Origin: Seriola aureovittata
Lineage: Eukaryota > Chordata > Actinopteri > Carangiformes > Carangidae
Direction of reading: 5' to 3'
Assembly (NCBI RefSeq): GCF_021018895.1
Contig: NC_079373.1
Location: forward strand, 28,553,602 to 28,617,601
DNA length: 64,000 bases
The notes beneath the pieces were generated by a model. It was not told where the DNA came from. It did not search any database and saw only the letters and a program-made list of their open reading frames with translations. The position numbers and the translations under genes are program-made. Shown piece by piece: positions 47,801 to 57,954 of the stretch (its first letter is position 1; each line of letters starts with the position of its first letter).

Positions 47801-50800
47801 CTTTCCATCCTATCACACACCTCTTATTATAAACCAGAAATTTAATTTGGTCAATTTTAGGCAATTTTCAGAGCTGGTTCAGAGGTCAAATATGGTCTCT
47901 ATATTTAATCTGCTATTTCAGGATAACATTATCTGATTTACTGGAGTAATATCTCATTGTAAAGCTTATATTGTATTCTTTCCAACATGTGTTGGCTTTC
48001 CATCCTATCACAAACATCTTGTTATTAACCAGACATTTAATGTGGTCAATTTTAGGCAGCTTTCAGTGCTGGGTCAGAGGTCATATCTGGTCTCTATATT
48101 TAAGCTGCTATTTCAGGATAGCATTATCTGATTTATTGGAGTAATACCTCATTGTGAAGCTTATATTCTATTCTTTCCAACAAGTGTTGGCTTTCCATCT
48201 TATCATAAACCTCCTGTTATTAACCACACATTTAATGTGGTCAATTTTAGGCAGTTTTCAGAGTTGGATCGGAGGTCAAATCTGGTCTCTTAAGCTGCTA
48301 TTTCATGATAGCATTATCTAATTTACTGGAGTAATACCTCATTGTAAAGCTTATATTCTCTGTTCTTTCCAACAAGTGTTTGCTTTCCATCTTATCACAA
48401 ACCTCATGTTATTAACCAGACATTTAATGTGGACAATTTTAGGCAGCTTTCAGTGTTGGGTCAGAGGTCAAATCTGGTGTCTATGTTTAAGCTGCTATTT
48501 CAGGATAGAATTATCTGATTTACTGGAGTAATACCTCATTGTAAAGCTTAGATTCTCTTCTTTCCAACAATTTTCGGCTTTCCATCCTAACACAAACCTC
48601 TTGTTATTAACCAGATATGTAATGTATTTCAGGATAGCATTATCTGATTTACTGGAGTAATACCTCATTGTAAAGCTTATATTCTATTCTTTCAAACAAG
48701 TGTTGGCTTTCCATCCTATCCCAAAGCTCCTGTTATTAACCAGACATTTAATGTGGTCAATTTTAGGCAGCTTTCAGTGCTGGGTCAGAGGTCAAATCTG
48801 GTGTCTATATTTAAGCTGCTATTTCAGGATAGCATTATCTGATTTAGTCAAGTAATACCTCATTGTAAAGTTTAGATTCTATTCTTTCCAACATGTGTTG
48901 GCTTTCCATCCTATCCCAAACCTCTTGTTATTAACCAGACATTTAATGTGGTCAATTTTAGGCAGCTTTCAGTGCTGGATCAGAGGTCAAATCTGGTGTC
49001 TATATTTAAGCTGCTATTTCAGGTTAGCATTATCTGATTTACTGAAGTAATACCTCATTGTAAAGCTTAGATGCTCTTCTTTCCAACAAGTGTTGGCTTT
49101 CCATCCTATCACAAAGCTCCTGTTATTAACCAGACATTTAATGTGGTCAATTTTAGGCAGCTTTCAGAGCTGGTTGAGAGGTCAAATCTGGTGTCTATAT
49201 TTAAGCTGCTATTTCAGGATAGCATTATCTGATTTAGTCAAGTAATACCTCATTGTAAAGTTTAGATTCTATTCTTTCCAACATGTGTTGGCTTTCCATC
49301 CTATCACTAACCTCTTGTTATTAACTAGACATTTAATGTGGTCAATTTTAGGCAGCTTTCAGTGCTGGGTCAGAGGTCAAATCTGGTCTCTATATTTAAG
49401 CTGCTATTTCAGGATAGCATTATCTGATTTAGTCAAGTAATACCTCATTGTAAAGTTTAGATTCTATTCTTTCCAACATGTGTTGGCTTTCCATCCTATC
49501 CCAAACCGCTTGTTATTAACCAGACATTTAATGTGGCCAATTTTAGGCAGCTTTCAGTGCTGGGTCAGAGGTCAAATCTGGTGTCTATATTTAAGCTGCT
49601 ATTTCAGGATAACATTATCTGATTTAGTCAAGTAATACCTCATTGTAAAGTTTAGATTCTATTCTTTCCAAAAAGTGTTGGCTTTCCATCCTATCACAAA
49701 CCTCTTGTTATTAACCAGACATTTAATGTGGTCAATTTTAGGCAGCTTTAAGTGCTGGGTCAGAGGTCAAATCTGGTCTCTATATTTAAGCTATTTCATG
49801 ATAGCATTATCTGATTTACTGGAGTAATACCTCATTGTAAAGCTTAGATTCTCTTCTTTCCAACAAGTGTTGGCTTTCCATCGTATCACAAAGCTCCTGT
49901 TATTAACCAGACATTTAATGTGGTCAATTTTAGGCAGCTTTCAGTGCTGCGTCAGAGGTCAAATCTGGTTCCCTATATTTAAGCTGCTATTTCAGGATAG
50001 CATTATCTGATTTACTAAAGTAATACCTCATTGTAAAGTTTAGATTCTATTCTTTCCAACATGTGTTGTTTTGCCATCCTATCACACACCTCTTATTATA
50101 AACCAGAAATTTAATTTGGTCAATTTTAGGCAATTTTCAGAGCTGGTTCAGAGGTCAAATATGGTCTCTATATTTAATCTGCTATTTCAGGATAGCATTA
50201 TTTGATTTACTGGAGTAATACCTCAATGTAAAGCTTATATTGTATTCTTTCCAACATGTGTTGGCTTTCCATCCTATCACAAACATCTTGTTATTAACCA
50301 GACATTTAATGTGGTCAATTTTAGGCAGCTTTCAGTGCTGGGTCAGAGGTCATATCTGGTCTCTATATTTAAACTGCTATTTCAGGATAGCATTATCTGA
50401 TTTATTGGAGTAATACCTCATTGTGAAGCTTATATTCTATTCTTTCCAACAAGTGTTGTTTTTCCATCTTATCACAAACCCCATGTAATTAACCACACAT
50501 TTGATTTGGTCAATTTTTGGCAGTTTTCAGAGCTGGATCAGAGGTCAAATCTGGTCTCTACATTAAAGCTGCTATTTCAGGATAGCATTATCTGATTTAC
50601 TGCAGTAATACCTCATTGTAAAGCTTAGATTCTATTCTTTCCAACAAGTGTTGGCTTTCCATCCTATCACAAACCTCTTGTTATTAACCAGACATTTAAT
50701 GTGGTCAATTTTAGGCAGCTTTCAGTGCTGGGTCAGAGGTCAAATCTGGTCTCTATATTTAAGCTGCTATTTCAGGATAGCATTATCTGATTTACTAAAG

Positions 50801-52356
50801 TAATACCTCATTGTAAAGTTTAGATTCTATTCTTTCCAACAAGTGTTGTCTTGCCATCCTATCACACACCTCTTATTATAAACCAGAAATTTAATGTGGT
50901 CAATTTTAGGCAATTTTCAGAGCTGGTTCAGAGGTCAAATATGGTCTCTATATTTAATCTGCTATTTCAGGATAGCATTATCTGATTTACTGGAGTAATA
51001 CCTCATTGTAAAGCTTATATTGTATTCTTTCCAACATGTGTTTGCTTTCCATCCTATCACAAACATCTTGTTATTAACCAGACATTTAATGTGGTCAATT
51101 TTAGGCAGCTTTCAGTGCTGGGTCAGAGGTCATATCTGGTCTCTATATTTAAGCTGCTATTTCAGGATAGCATTATCTGATTTATTGGAGTAATACCTCA
51201 TTGTAAAGCTTAGATTCTATTCTTTCCAATACGTGTTGGCTTTCCATCTTATCACAAACCTCCTGTTATTAACCACACATTTAATTTGGTCAATTTTAGG
51301 CAGCTTTCAGTGCTGGGTCAGGGGTCAAATCTGGTGTCTATATTTAAGCTGCTATTTCAGGATAGAATTATCTGATTTACTGGAGTAATACCTCATTGTA
51401 AAGCTTAGATTCTCTTCTTTCCAACAATTTTCGGCTTTCCATCCTAACACAAACCTCTTGTTATTAACCAGACATGTAATGTATTTCAGGATAGCATTAT
51501 CTGATTTACTGGAGTAATACCTCATTGTTATAAACCAGAAATTTAATGTGGTCAATTTTAGGCAGCTTTCAGTGCTGGGTCAGAGGTCAAATCTGGTCTC
51601 TATATTTAAGATGCTATTTCAGGATAGAATTATCTGATTTACTGGAGTAATACCTCATTGTGAAGCTTAGATTCTCTTCTTTCCAACAAGTGTTGGCTTT
51701 CCATCCTATCACACACCTCTTGTTATTAACCAGACATTTAATGTGGTCAATTTTAGGCAGCTTTCTGTGCTGGGTCAGAGGTGAAATCTGGTCTCTATAT
51801 TTAAGCTGCTATTTCAGGATAGCATTATCTGATTTATTGGAGTAATAACTCATTGTGAAGCTTATATTCTATTCTTTCCAACACGTGTTGGCTTTCCATC
51901 TTATCACAAACCTCCTGTTATTAACCACACATTTAATTTGGTCAATTTTAGGCAGTTTTCAGAGTTGGATCAGAGGTCAAATCTGGTGTCTTAAGCTGCT
52001 ATTTCATGATAGCATTATCTAATTTACTGGAGTAATACCTCATTGTAAAGCTTATATTCTCTGTTCTTTCCAAAAAGTGTTTGCTTTCCATCCTATCACA
52101 AACCTCTTGTTATTAACCAGACATTTAATGTGGTCAATTTTAGGCAGCTTTCAGTGCTGATCAGAGGTCAAATCTGGTGTCTATATTTAAGCTGCTATTT
52201 CAGGATAGCATTATCTGATTTAGTCAAGTAATACCTCATTGTAAAATTTAGATTCTATTCTTTCCAACATGTGTTGGCTTTCCATCCTATCACAAAGCTC
52301 TTGTTATTAACCAGACATTTAATGTGGTCAATTTTAGGCAGCTTTCAGTGCTGGGT
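41828..52356 (-). repeat. Satellite array 4 (inverted orientation)
   Basis: About 10.5 kb of the same satellite family on the opposite strand to arrays 1-3. It contains full 192/195-bp units, 129-bp short forms and still shorter deletions in which CTCATTG joins TTATAAACCAG or TTATTAACCAG (for example near 43305, 43697, 46196, 47045, 51527). The first unit carries the same CAATCGTCGGC variant and the same 3'-flank junction as the end of array 3. The right end breaks inside a monomer at about 52356, directly into exon 7 of the inverted gene copy. No genes are seen inside. Confidence 0.95.
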
Positions 52357-52358
52357 CT

Positions 52359-53878
52359 GGCCATCAAGTCCTTCCTGGCAGCCCTCTGCACAGCCAAGCA
52401 GTCATATGGTGTCAGCTGATGTTGCTCCGTCAACATGCTATGCCTATGAGAAAACAGATCAAATGTTATTAACAAATCATGACATTACATGCCACATTGC
52501 TCACATATCTATACTGTAATCCAGTTAGGTGGGTGAGAACAATTAAACTTACCTCTTTTGGGTGATCTCTTTGCTCGCTTGCTTGGAGCAGCATTTCTGC
52601 AGAGACCCAAGGAACTCAATGAAGTGCCTGCACTCCTCATAGAGTGCCCGATCCTGGTGCCTCAGGTTGCTGTTGATCGTGTGGTACACCAGGAATCTGT
52701 CGGTCAAAGTAAAAGTATTTAAGTATATGTATTTAAGCCCAATTACGTTTATTGTCTACACAAGTGTTGACATTATATGAAAAGAAACACCAAATGCACC
52801 AACCTTTTCAAGCTCTTCAGGTAGTTCTGCTGAGTTTGCTTTGTCAGCGTTGCCTCAGAGAGCTCACGAAGGTACTGGCGGATCTTTTCACTGTTCCTGA
52901 CGAACTCCAGGGATGGGGCCTGTGGGTCCACGTAGTACAGGAAACGAGCAACGTTGTCAACCTGGGAAAAAAAAGGCAATTTTAGCATTTTAAATTACAT
53001 GACAGCTATTTAAAACAAAATGTATGAAAAACTGAATTCATGAAAAGAAAGACCCTGGTGAGGATCAAATATTAATTTAACTTATACCATCTACAAAAGT
53101 GACTGCAATACAGGGGAGGAGGAATGTTACCAAAGGTACAGGCTGTGCATATCTTTCTGGCTGAAAGCCAGCACATGGTTTCCCAAATCATGTTGTAAAT
53201 CGATTTAAACAAAAAGGCAAAAATGAACCCTAACCCTAACCCAGAAGTTTTTAATAAACACAGAGTGTTTTATGGTAGTCCTCACCTCCTGTTTGAAATT
53301 TTCATTCTGGAGGCCTTTCTCCAGGTAGTTGGCAAAGCCCTTCAGCAATGGATGGTCCAGGGAGTGCTTCTCATAGAGGCCCTTCTCTGCCATCAGCTTC
53401 CTGGCCGCCTTCTTCCACTGCACATCTGGGTTACTGCAATGTGGGAAAAGTGTTATAATTGTTATAGTAGTGAATTGTTGTTACATACTGAATATTTGTG
53501 ATTCATGTGACTCACAATCAAAAACAAACATCGTCAGTGAAGTTGTGAAACTGAGATTCTCACCATTGAAAGTACTCGCCACTGCTGACAGAGGCAATGT
53601 CAGACTCGCTCTCAGGAGTCTCAGTGGCCGCACTCTCGGGTGGCTGTGCCGTCGCTGCCGTAACGTTGGCATTGGGCAGTGGTGGAGGGACACCAACCAC
53701 CGCCATGTGCCGACGCTGCAGCTCCTCAATCAGCCTTTCAATTAAAAAAAAAAAAACAGAATTTAGACAATGTTATTCAATACAATTTAAAAAATGTAAT
53801 ACATTTCAGAGAGTAAACAAGAAGTGATGTTTGAGAAAAGACTGAAAAGCCCTTCCACCAACCTGCTGAGTGGATCAG
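52359..53878 (-). pseudogene. Inverted partial copy of the YR-SET gene (exons 2-7)
   Basis: The minus strand carries the 3' end of exon 2 (53863-53878), exon 3 (53564-53734), exon 4 (53286-53433), exon 5 (52804-52961), exon 6 (52553-52696) and the first part of exon 7 (52359-52443). Introns are intact and near-identical to those of 37386-41598. Exon reading frames and splice sites are kept, with a few substitutions (a Leu to Gln in exon 7, GKHS to EKHS in exon 4). The 3' end is cut by satellite array 4 and the 5' end by the BEL element. The recombinase catalytic part and the SET domain are missing, so it cannot encode the full protein. Intron 4 carries a short CCCTAA tract (53226-53243), as in the other copy. 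Confidence 0.88.
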
Positions 53879-54445
53879 TGTGTTGCCTTTATGGCCTAAG
53901 TTCGTATATGCTTTAATTTTGAAATGTATTTTATTTTGAAATGGGTTTTCTCTACGGAGGGAGTTGCATGTGTACAATTCGCTTCCTGTTAGTAGTGAAG
54001 AAGCTAGCTGAATCAACCCTCCTGTGTTTCTGTGTTCATCCGAACAATTCATGCTGTAAACGCCACAGAGGCAATGTCGTAAGTAGATAATTTCATGTTT
54101 GAATATAAATAATTGTTAAAAAAAAAAAAAAAAGGATATATTATTTACATGAAAAAGGATTTGATTTGTTGTTTTAAAATATTTAATTTATGTGTATTTA
54201 CAATGAGAAAAGCACATGTTGAAAAGTAAAATGCAGATTTTTGTATTTTTATGTTACAGTTTTCACTCTGCTCTGTATGATGGTACAAAAGAGGAACAGT
54301 AAACAGCAAAGAAAAGCTCACTATGCCTCAACTCAATCATTTGCAGAGAAGAGTTTAGCTAGTTGTATAGCTGCAGTTGCTACACTGTAGTGAGGACGAC
54401 ATAGTGAAAAGACAGTGAAAAGCTGGTGTTGTACATCGTGGTAAG
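53879..54445 (+). other. BEL/Pao 5' LTR and leader (boundaries uncertain)
   Basis: It starts TGTGTTGCC directly at the point where homology to exon 2 of the YR-SET gene ends, a TG start as in LTRs. The region holds an A tract near 54117-54133. There is no 3' LTR in the window to compare with, so the LTR end and primer-binding site cannot be fixed. Confidence 0.5.
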
Positions 54446-57400
54446 ATGGATGGGAAACAAAATGACAAGATTTCAGTGGCTGGCAGGCGTGCACGGTCAT
54501 CTGCATCATCAAGTGGCTCATTAATACGTGCACAAGCCAAAGCAGAAGCAGCTAAAGCACGCCTTGCATTTGCTGAACAAGAAGCTAAAGCTAAGATAGA
54601 GAGAGCGGCTAAGGAGGTTGAGCAAAAGAAAGAAATAGCTGATAGAGAAGCTGAATATCAGAAGATAAAGGCTGATAAAGATGCTGCATATCAGTTTGAG
54701 AAAGTAAAGAGGGATGCTGAGCTTGAAGAACTTGCTATACGCCGGGAAGCGGCAGCAGCGGAGGCTGAAGCAGCTGTGTGGGAATCAGCGGATGCCCAGG
54801 CATATCCGTTGTTGCTGGATGAGGTAGCCCCATCAGAGGAGGACAAAATGGAGCGGACAAGTGAATACATCACCTCTCATTTTGACCCACAGTCACATAA
54901 AAGCTGTCCTCCAACTGACTCCCCAGATCAAGAAGCCATCAAAGCTCACTCACCAAAAAGTCAGCCCCCAGCAAATGAGACATTATTTAGCCCTCACAAT
55001 CCCTTTAATCCACAACACCAGACCCCTGCATCTACAAATGAAACATCATATGCTAATGTCACCGGCCACCATGACTTTTTTGACTATGTGTATGCCCCGC
55101 CAGTAGTCAAAATGGAAAATCAGGCTACGCACAGAGCATCTGACCAACAGAGGGATTCAAAAGAGTGTCAGTCCAACCTGAACAAGTCAACACAGCCGTT
55201 CTATCCCATGTCCATGCCTACAGCTTCCTACAGTACACCCACAACTGAACACCTGGCGCAGTACCTGGCTCGGCGTGACCTGGTGAATTCAAGTTTATAT
55301 CAGTTTGATGATAAGCCTGAACACTTTCGTGCTTGGCAGTCTTCACACATCAATGTCACACAAGGGCTAGGCCTCACACCTACTGAGGAGTTGGACTTGA
55401 TGATAAAATGGCTCGGTAGAGAATCCAGCAATCATGTGAAACGTATACGGTCAGTGCACATAACAAGCACAGTCACAGCACTTAAGAAGGCCTGGGATCG
55501 CCTCCAGGAATGTTATGCAGCACCTGAAATGATCGAAAAATCTCTTTTCGACCGACTAGACAATTTCCCAAGAGTTTCAGCAAAAGAACACGTGAAGCTA
55601 CGGGAACTAGCAGATTTGCTGATGGAAGTACAGTGTGCTAAGGAAGACGGCTACCTCCCAGCTCTCTCCTACTTGGACACTGCACGTGGTATCGAACCCA
55701 TAGTTGCAAAACTGCCCTATGGGCTTCAAGAAAAGTGGATTTCGGCTGGTTCAAAACATAAGGAAGAAAATAAAGGACAATTTCCACCATTTGAATTTTT
55801 CAGCCGGCTCATAAGTTATGAGGCACGGAAGAGAAATGACCCCAGTTTTTCTATCCCAAGCACTATCAGCTCATCCACAAGGATCGAAAGGGCCCCCTTT
55901 AAAGGCACAAGGAATCCCATTTCAGTTAACAAGACGGATGTTGATTCTACACACACACGTGCAAGCAATGTGAAAGGTGTAAGTGACCCAAATAAAAGCT
56001 GCCCAATACACACCAAGCCACATCCCCTCAAACGGTGCAAAGCCTTTAGAGCAAAGAGCCTGGAAGAAAGAAAGACTTTTCTCAAAGAAAGAGGGATCTG
56101 CTTTAGGTGTTGCAGCTCAACAACTCATCTTGCTAAAGACTGTCAAAATGCAGTTAAGTGTATGGAATGTGAGAGCACCTATCATTACTCTGCCATGCAT
56201 CCTGGACCTGCATCTCAAGCTAAGGCTTCTTCAACCTCACCACACAACGGCGGGGAGGGAGAAGAAAACAACACTAACACAGTTGTTAACTCAAGTTGCA
56301 CTGAGGTTTGTGGGCCAGGACAAATTGGTCGTTCATGCTCCAAGATCTGCCTGGCAAAGGTATACCGCAAAGGTCAACCAGACAAATACATTAAGACCTA
56401 CGTCATCTTGGATGACCAAAGCAATAGGTCATTGGCACGCTCAGGTTTATTTGAGTTTTTTAATGTAGAGTGTGAACCATACTCTTACTATCTGAAGACG
56501 TGTTCTGGCACCGTCGAAGCATCCGGGCGCAGAGCTGAAGACTTTGTTGTCGAGTCACTGAATGGAAGGGCTGTAATCCCTCTCCCACCACTCATCGAGT
56601 GCAATGATATACTCGACAATCGGTCTGAAATCCCGACTCCAAATGCAGCTCAACACCATCCTCACCTCGCCAAAGTAGCAGAGCACATTCCTGATATCGA
56701 CCCGACTGCTGAGATCCTCCTGTTGCTCGGCAGGGATGTAATAAGAGTGCACAAGGTCAGGGAACAGGTCAACGGGCCCCATAATGCTCCCTTTGCACAG
56801 CGCCTAGACCTGGGATGGGTGCTAGTTGGAGAAGTATGTTTGGGAAGTGCACACAAACAGACTGTCAACACCTTCAAAACGACTGTGCTTGAGAACGGTC
56901 GACCCTCACTCCTACCACCTTGCACAAGCTTCTTGCACATCAAAGAGAAGATTGATCACGGCACAGCAGCAAATGATGACAAGTCGGAAACTAGTAAACC
57001 TGCGGAAGAGGTGTTGGGACAAACTGTCTTCAGTCATACTGAACATGACAACAAGCTAGCACCCTCAATTGAAGATGACATCTTCTTGAAACTGATGAGC
57101 AAAGAAGTCTACAGAGATGAGTCTAATAGCTGGGTTGCCCCACTCCCATTTAGGCAACCAAGGCAACATCTACCCAACAACCGGGAACAAGCAGTCAAAC
57201 GATTTGCATCACTCCAGTGCAGTCTAAATAAGAGACCAGAGATGCAACAACAATACATGGCCTTCATGGAGAAATTGTTGGAGAACGGTCATGCAGAGGT
57301 AGCACCATCATTGGGAGAGAGGGAAGAATGTTGGTACTTGCCAACCTTTGGGGTTTTCCACCCACAAAAACCAGGACAGATCAGGGTCGTATTTGATTCG

Positions 57401-57757
57401 AGTGCTAAACACTTGGGAATTTCTCTCAATGATGTGCTCCTCACAGGACCTGATCTCAACAATACGCTCCTTGGAGTTCTGATGAGGTTCTGGAAGGAAA
57501 AGGTTGCTATCCTGGCAGATATACAACAGATGTTTTACTGTTTTCAAGTGCAACAGGACCACAGGAATTACCTGAGATTCCTGTGGTACAAAGATAATGA
57601 CATGACAAAGGAGATCATAGACTACAGAATGACAGTTCATGTTTTCGGCAACAGCCCATCGCCTGCTGTAGCTATCTATGGACTTAGACGAGCCATCAAA
57701 GAGGGCGAACAAGAACATGGAACTGACACTGTCAACTTTGTGGAGCGCCACTTCTAA
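54446..57757 (+). CDS. BEL/Pao gag-protease-reverse transcriptase polyprotein, cut by SINE
   Basis: A 1103-codon frame starting at an ATG after the leader. In order: a Glu/Lys/Ala-rich coiled-coil segment (about 20-110); a gag region around 265-470; Cys/His zinc-knuckle segments (about 519-585, with CFRCCSS and CMECES); an aspartic-protease region with the motif VILDDQSN near residue 653 (family A17); then the start of the reverse transcriptase (from about 885) with the first catalytic Asp in ILADIQQMF. The frame ends where the SINE supplies a stop, two codons before the YVDD box. Function by family: capsid formation, polyprotein cleavage and cDNA synthesis in the cytoplasm. This copy cannot make a complete reverse transcriptase without removal of the insertion. 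Confidence 0.9.
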   Translation: MDGKQNDKISVAGRRARSSASSSGSLIRAQAKAEAAKARLAFAEQEAKAKIERAAKEVEQKKEIADREAEYQKIKADKDAAYQFEKVKRDAELEELAIRREAAAAEAEAAVWESADAQAYPLLLDEVAPSEEDKMERTSEYITSHFDPQSHKSCPPTDSPDQEAIKAHSPKSQPPANETLFSPHNPFNPQHQTPASTNETSYANVTGHHDFFDYVYAPPVVKMENQATHRASDQQRDSKECQSNLNKSTQPFYPMSMPTASYSTPTTEHLAQYLARRDLVNSSLYQFDDKPEHFRAWQSSHINVTQGLGLTPTEELDLMIKWLGRESSNHVKRIRSVHITSTVTALKKAWDRLQECYAAPEMIEKSLFDRLDNFPRVSAKEHVKLRELADLLMEVQCAKEDGYLPALSYLDTARGIEPIVAKLPYGLQEKWISAGSKHKEENKGQFPPFEFFSRLISYEARKRNDPSFSIPSTISSSTRIERAPFKGTRNPISVNKTDVDSTHTRASNVKGVSDPNKSCPIHTKPHPLKRCKAFRAKSLEERKTFLKERGICFRCCSSTTHLAKDCQNAVKCMECESTYHYSAMHPGPASQAKASSTSPHNGGEGEENNTNTVVNSSCTEVCGPGQIGRSCSKICLAKVYRKGQPDKYIKTYVILDDQSNRSLARSGLFEFFNVECEPYSYYLKTCSGTVEASGRRAEDFVVESLNGRAVIPLPPLIECNDILDNRSEIPTPNAAQHHPHLAKVAEHIPDIDPTAEILLLLGRDVIRVHKVREQVNGPHNAPFAQRLDLGWVLVGEVCLGSAHKQTVNTFKTTVLENGRPSLLPPCTSFLHIKEKIDHGTAANDDKSETSKPAEEVLGQTVFSHTEHDNKLAPSIEDDIFLKLMSKEVYRDESNSWVAPLPFRQPRQHLPNNREQAVKRFASLQCSLNKRPEMQQQYMAFMEKLLENGHAEVAPSLGEREECWYLPTFGVFHPQKPGQIRVVFDSSAKHLGISLNDVLLTGPDLNNTLLGVLMRFWKEKVAILADIQQMFYCFQVQQDHRNYLRFLWYKDNDMTKEIIDYRMTVHVFGNSPSPAVAIYGLRRAIKEGEQEHGTDTVNFVERHF

Positions 57758-57954
57758 AGTATATTTTTTTTGGGCTTTTGTGCCTTTATTGGACAGGATA
57801 GTGGAGAGAGACAGGAAATGGGGAGGCAGAGAGAGGGGGAATGACATGCAGTAAAGGCCGTCCGATGCGGGACTCGAACCGGGGCCAACTGCAGCGAGGA
57901 CTGTAGCCTCTACACATGGGGCGCCTGCTTAGACCACTACGCCACACGACACCC
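57756..57954 (-). mobile_element. tRNA-headed SINE inserted in the reverse transcriptase
   Basis: A 199-bp insertion flanked by a perfect 16-bp target-site duplication, GTGGAGCGCCACTTCT, at 57740-57755 and 57955-57970. On the minus strand the head has an A box (GTGGCGTAGTGGTC, near 57931-57947) and a B box (GGTTCGAGTCCC, 57869-57880). The body ends in AAAAAAAATATACTTT. The body (CTCTCTCCACTATCCTGTCC) is like a SINE common in teleost genomes. Polymerase III promoter plus LINE-mobilised tail is the usual mode; the partner LINE is not visible here. Confidence 0.9.

Noticed and set aside
57308..57847. Minus-strand frame opposite the reverse transcriptase
   Set aside because: Antisense shadow of the BEL coding region; it also runs into the SINE.
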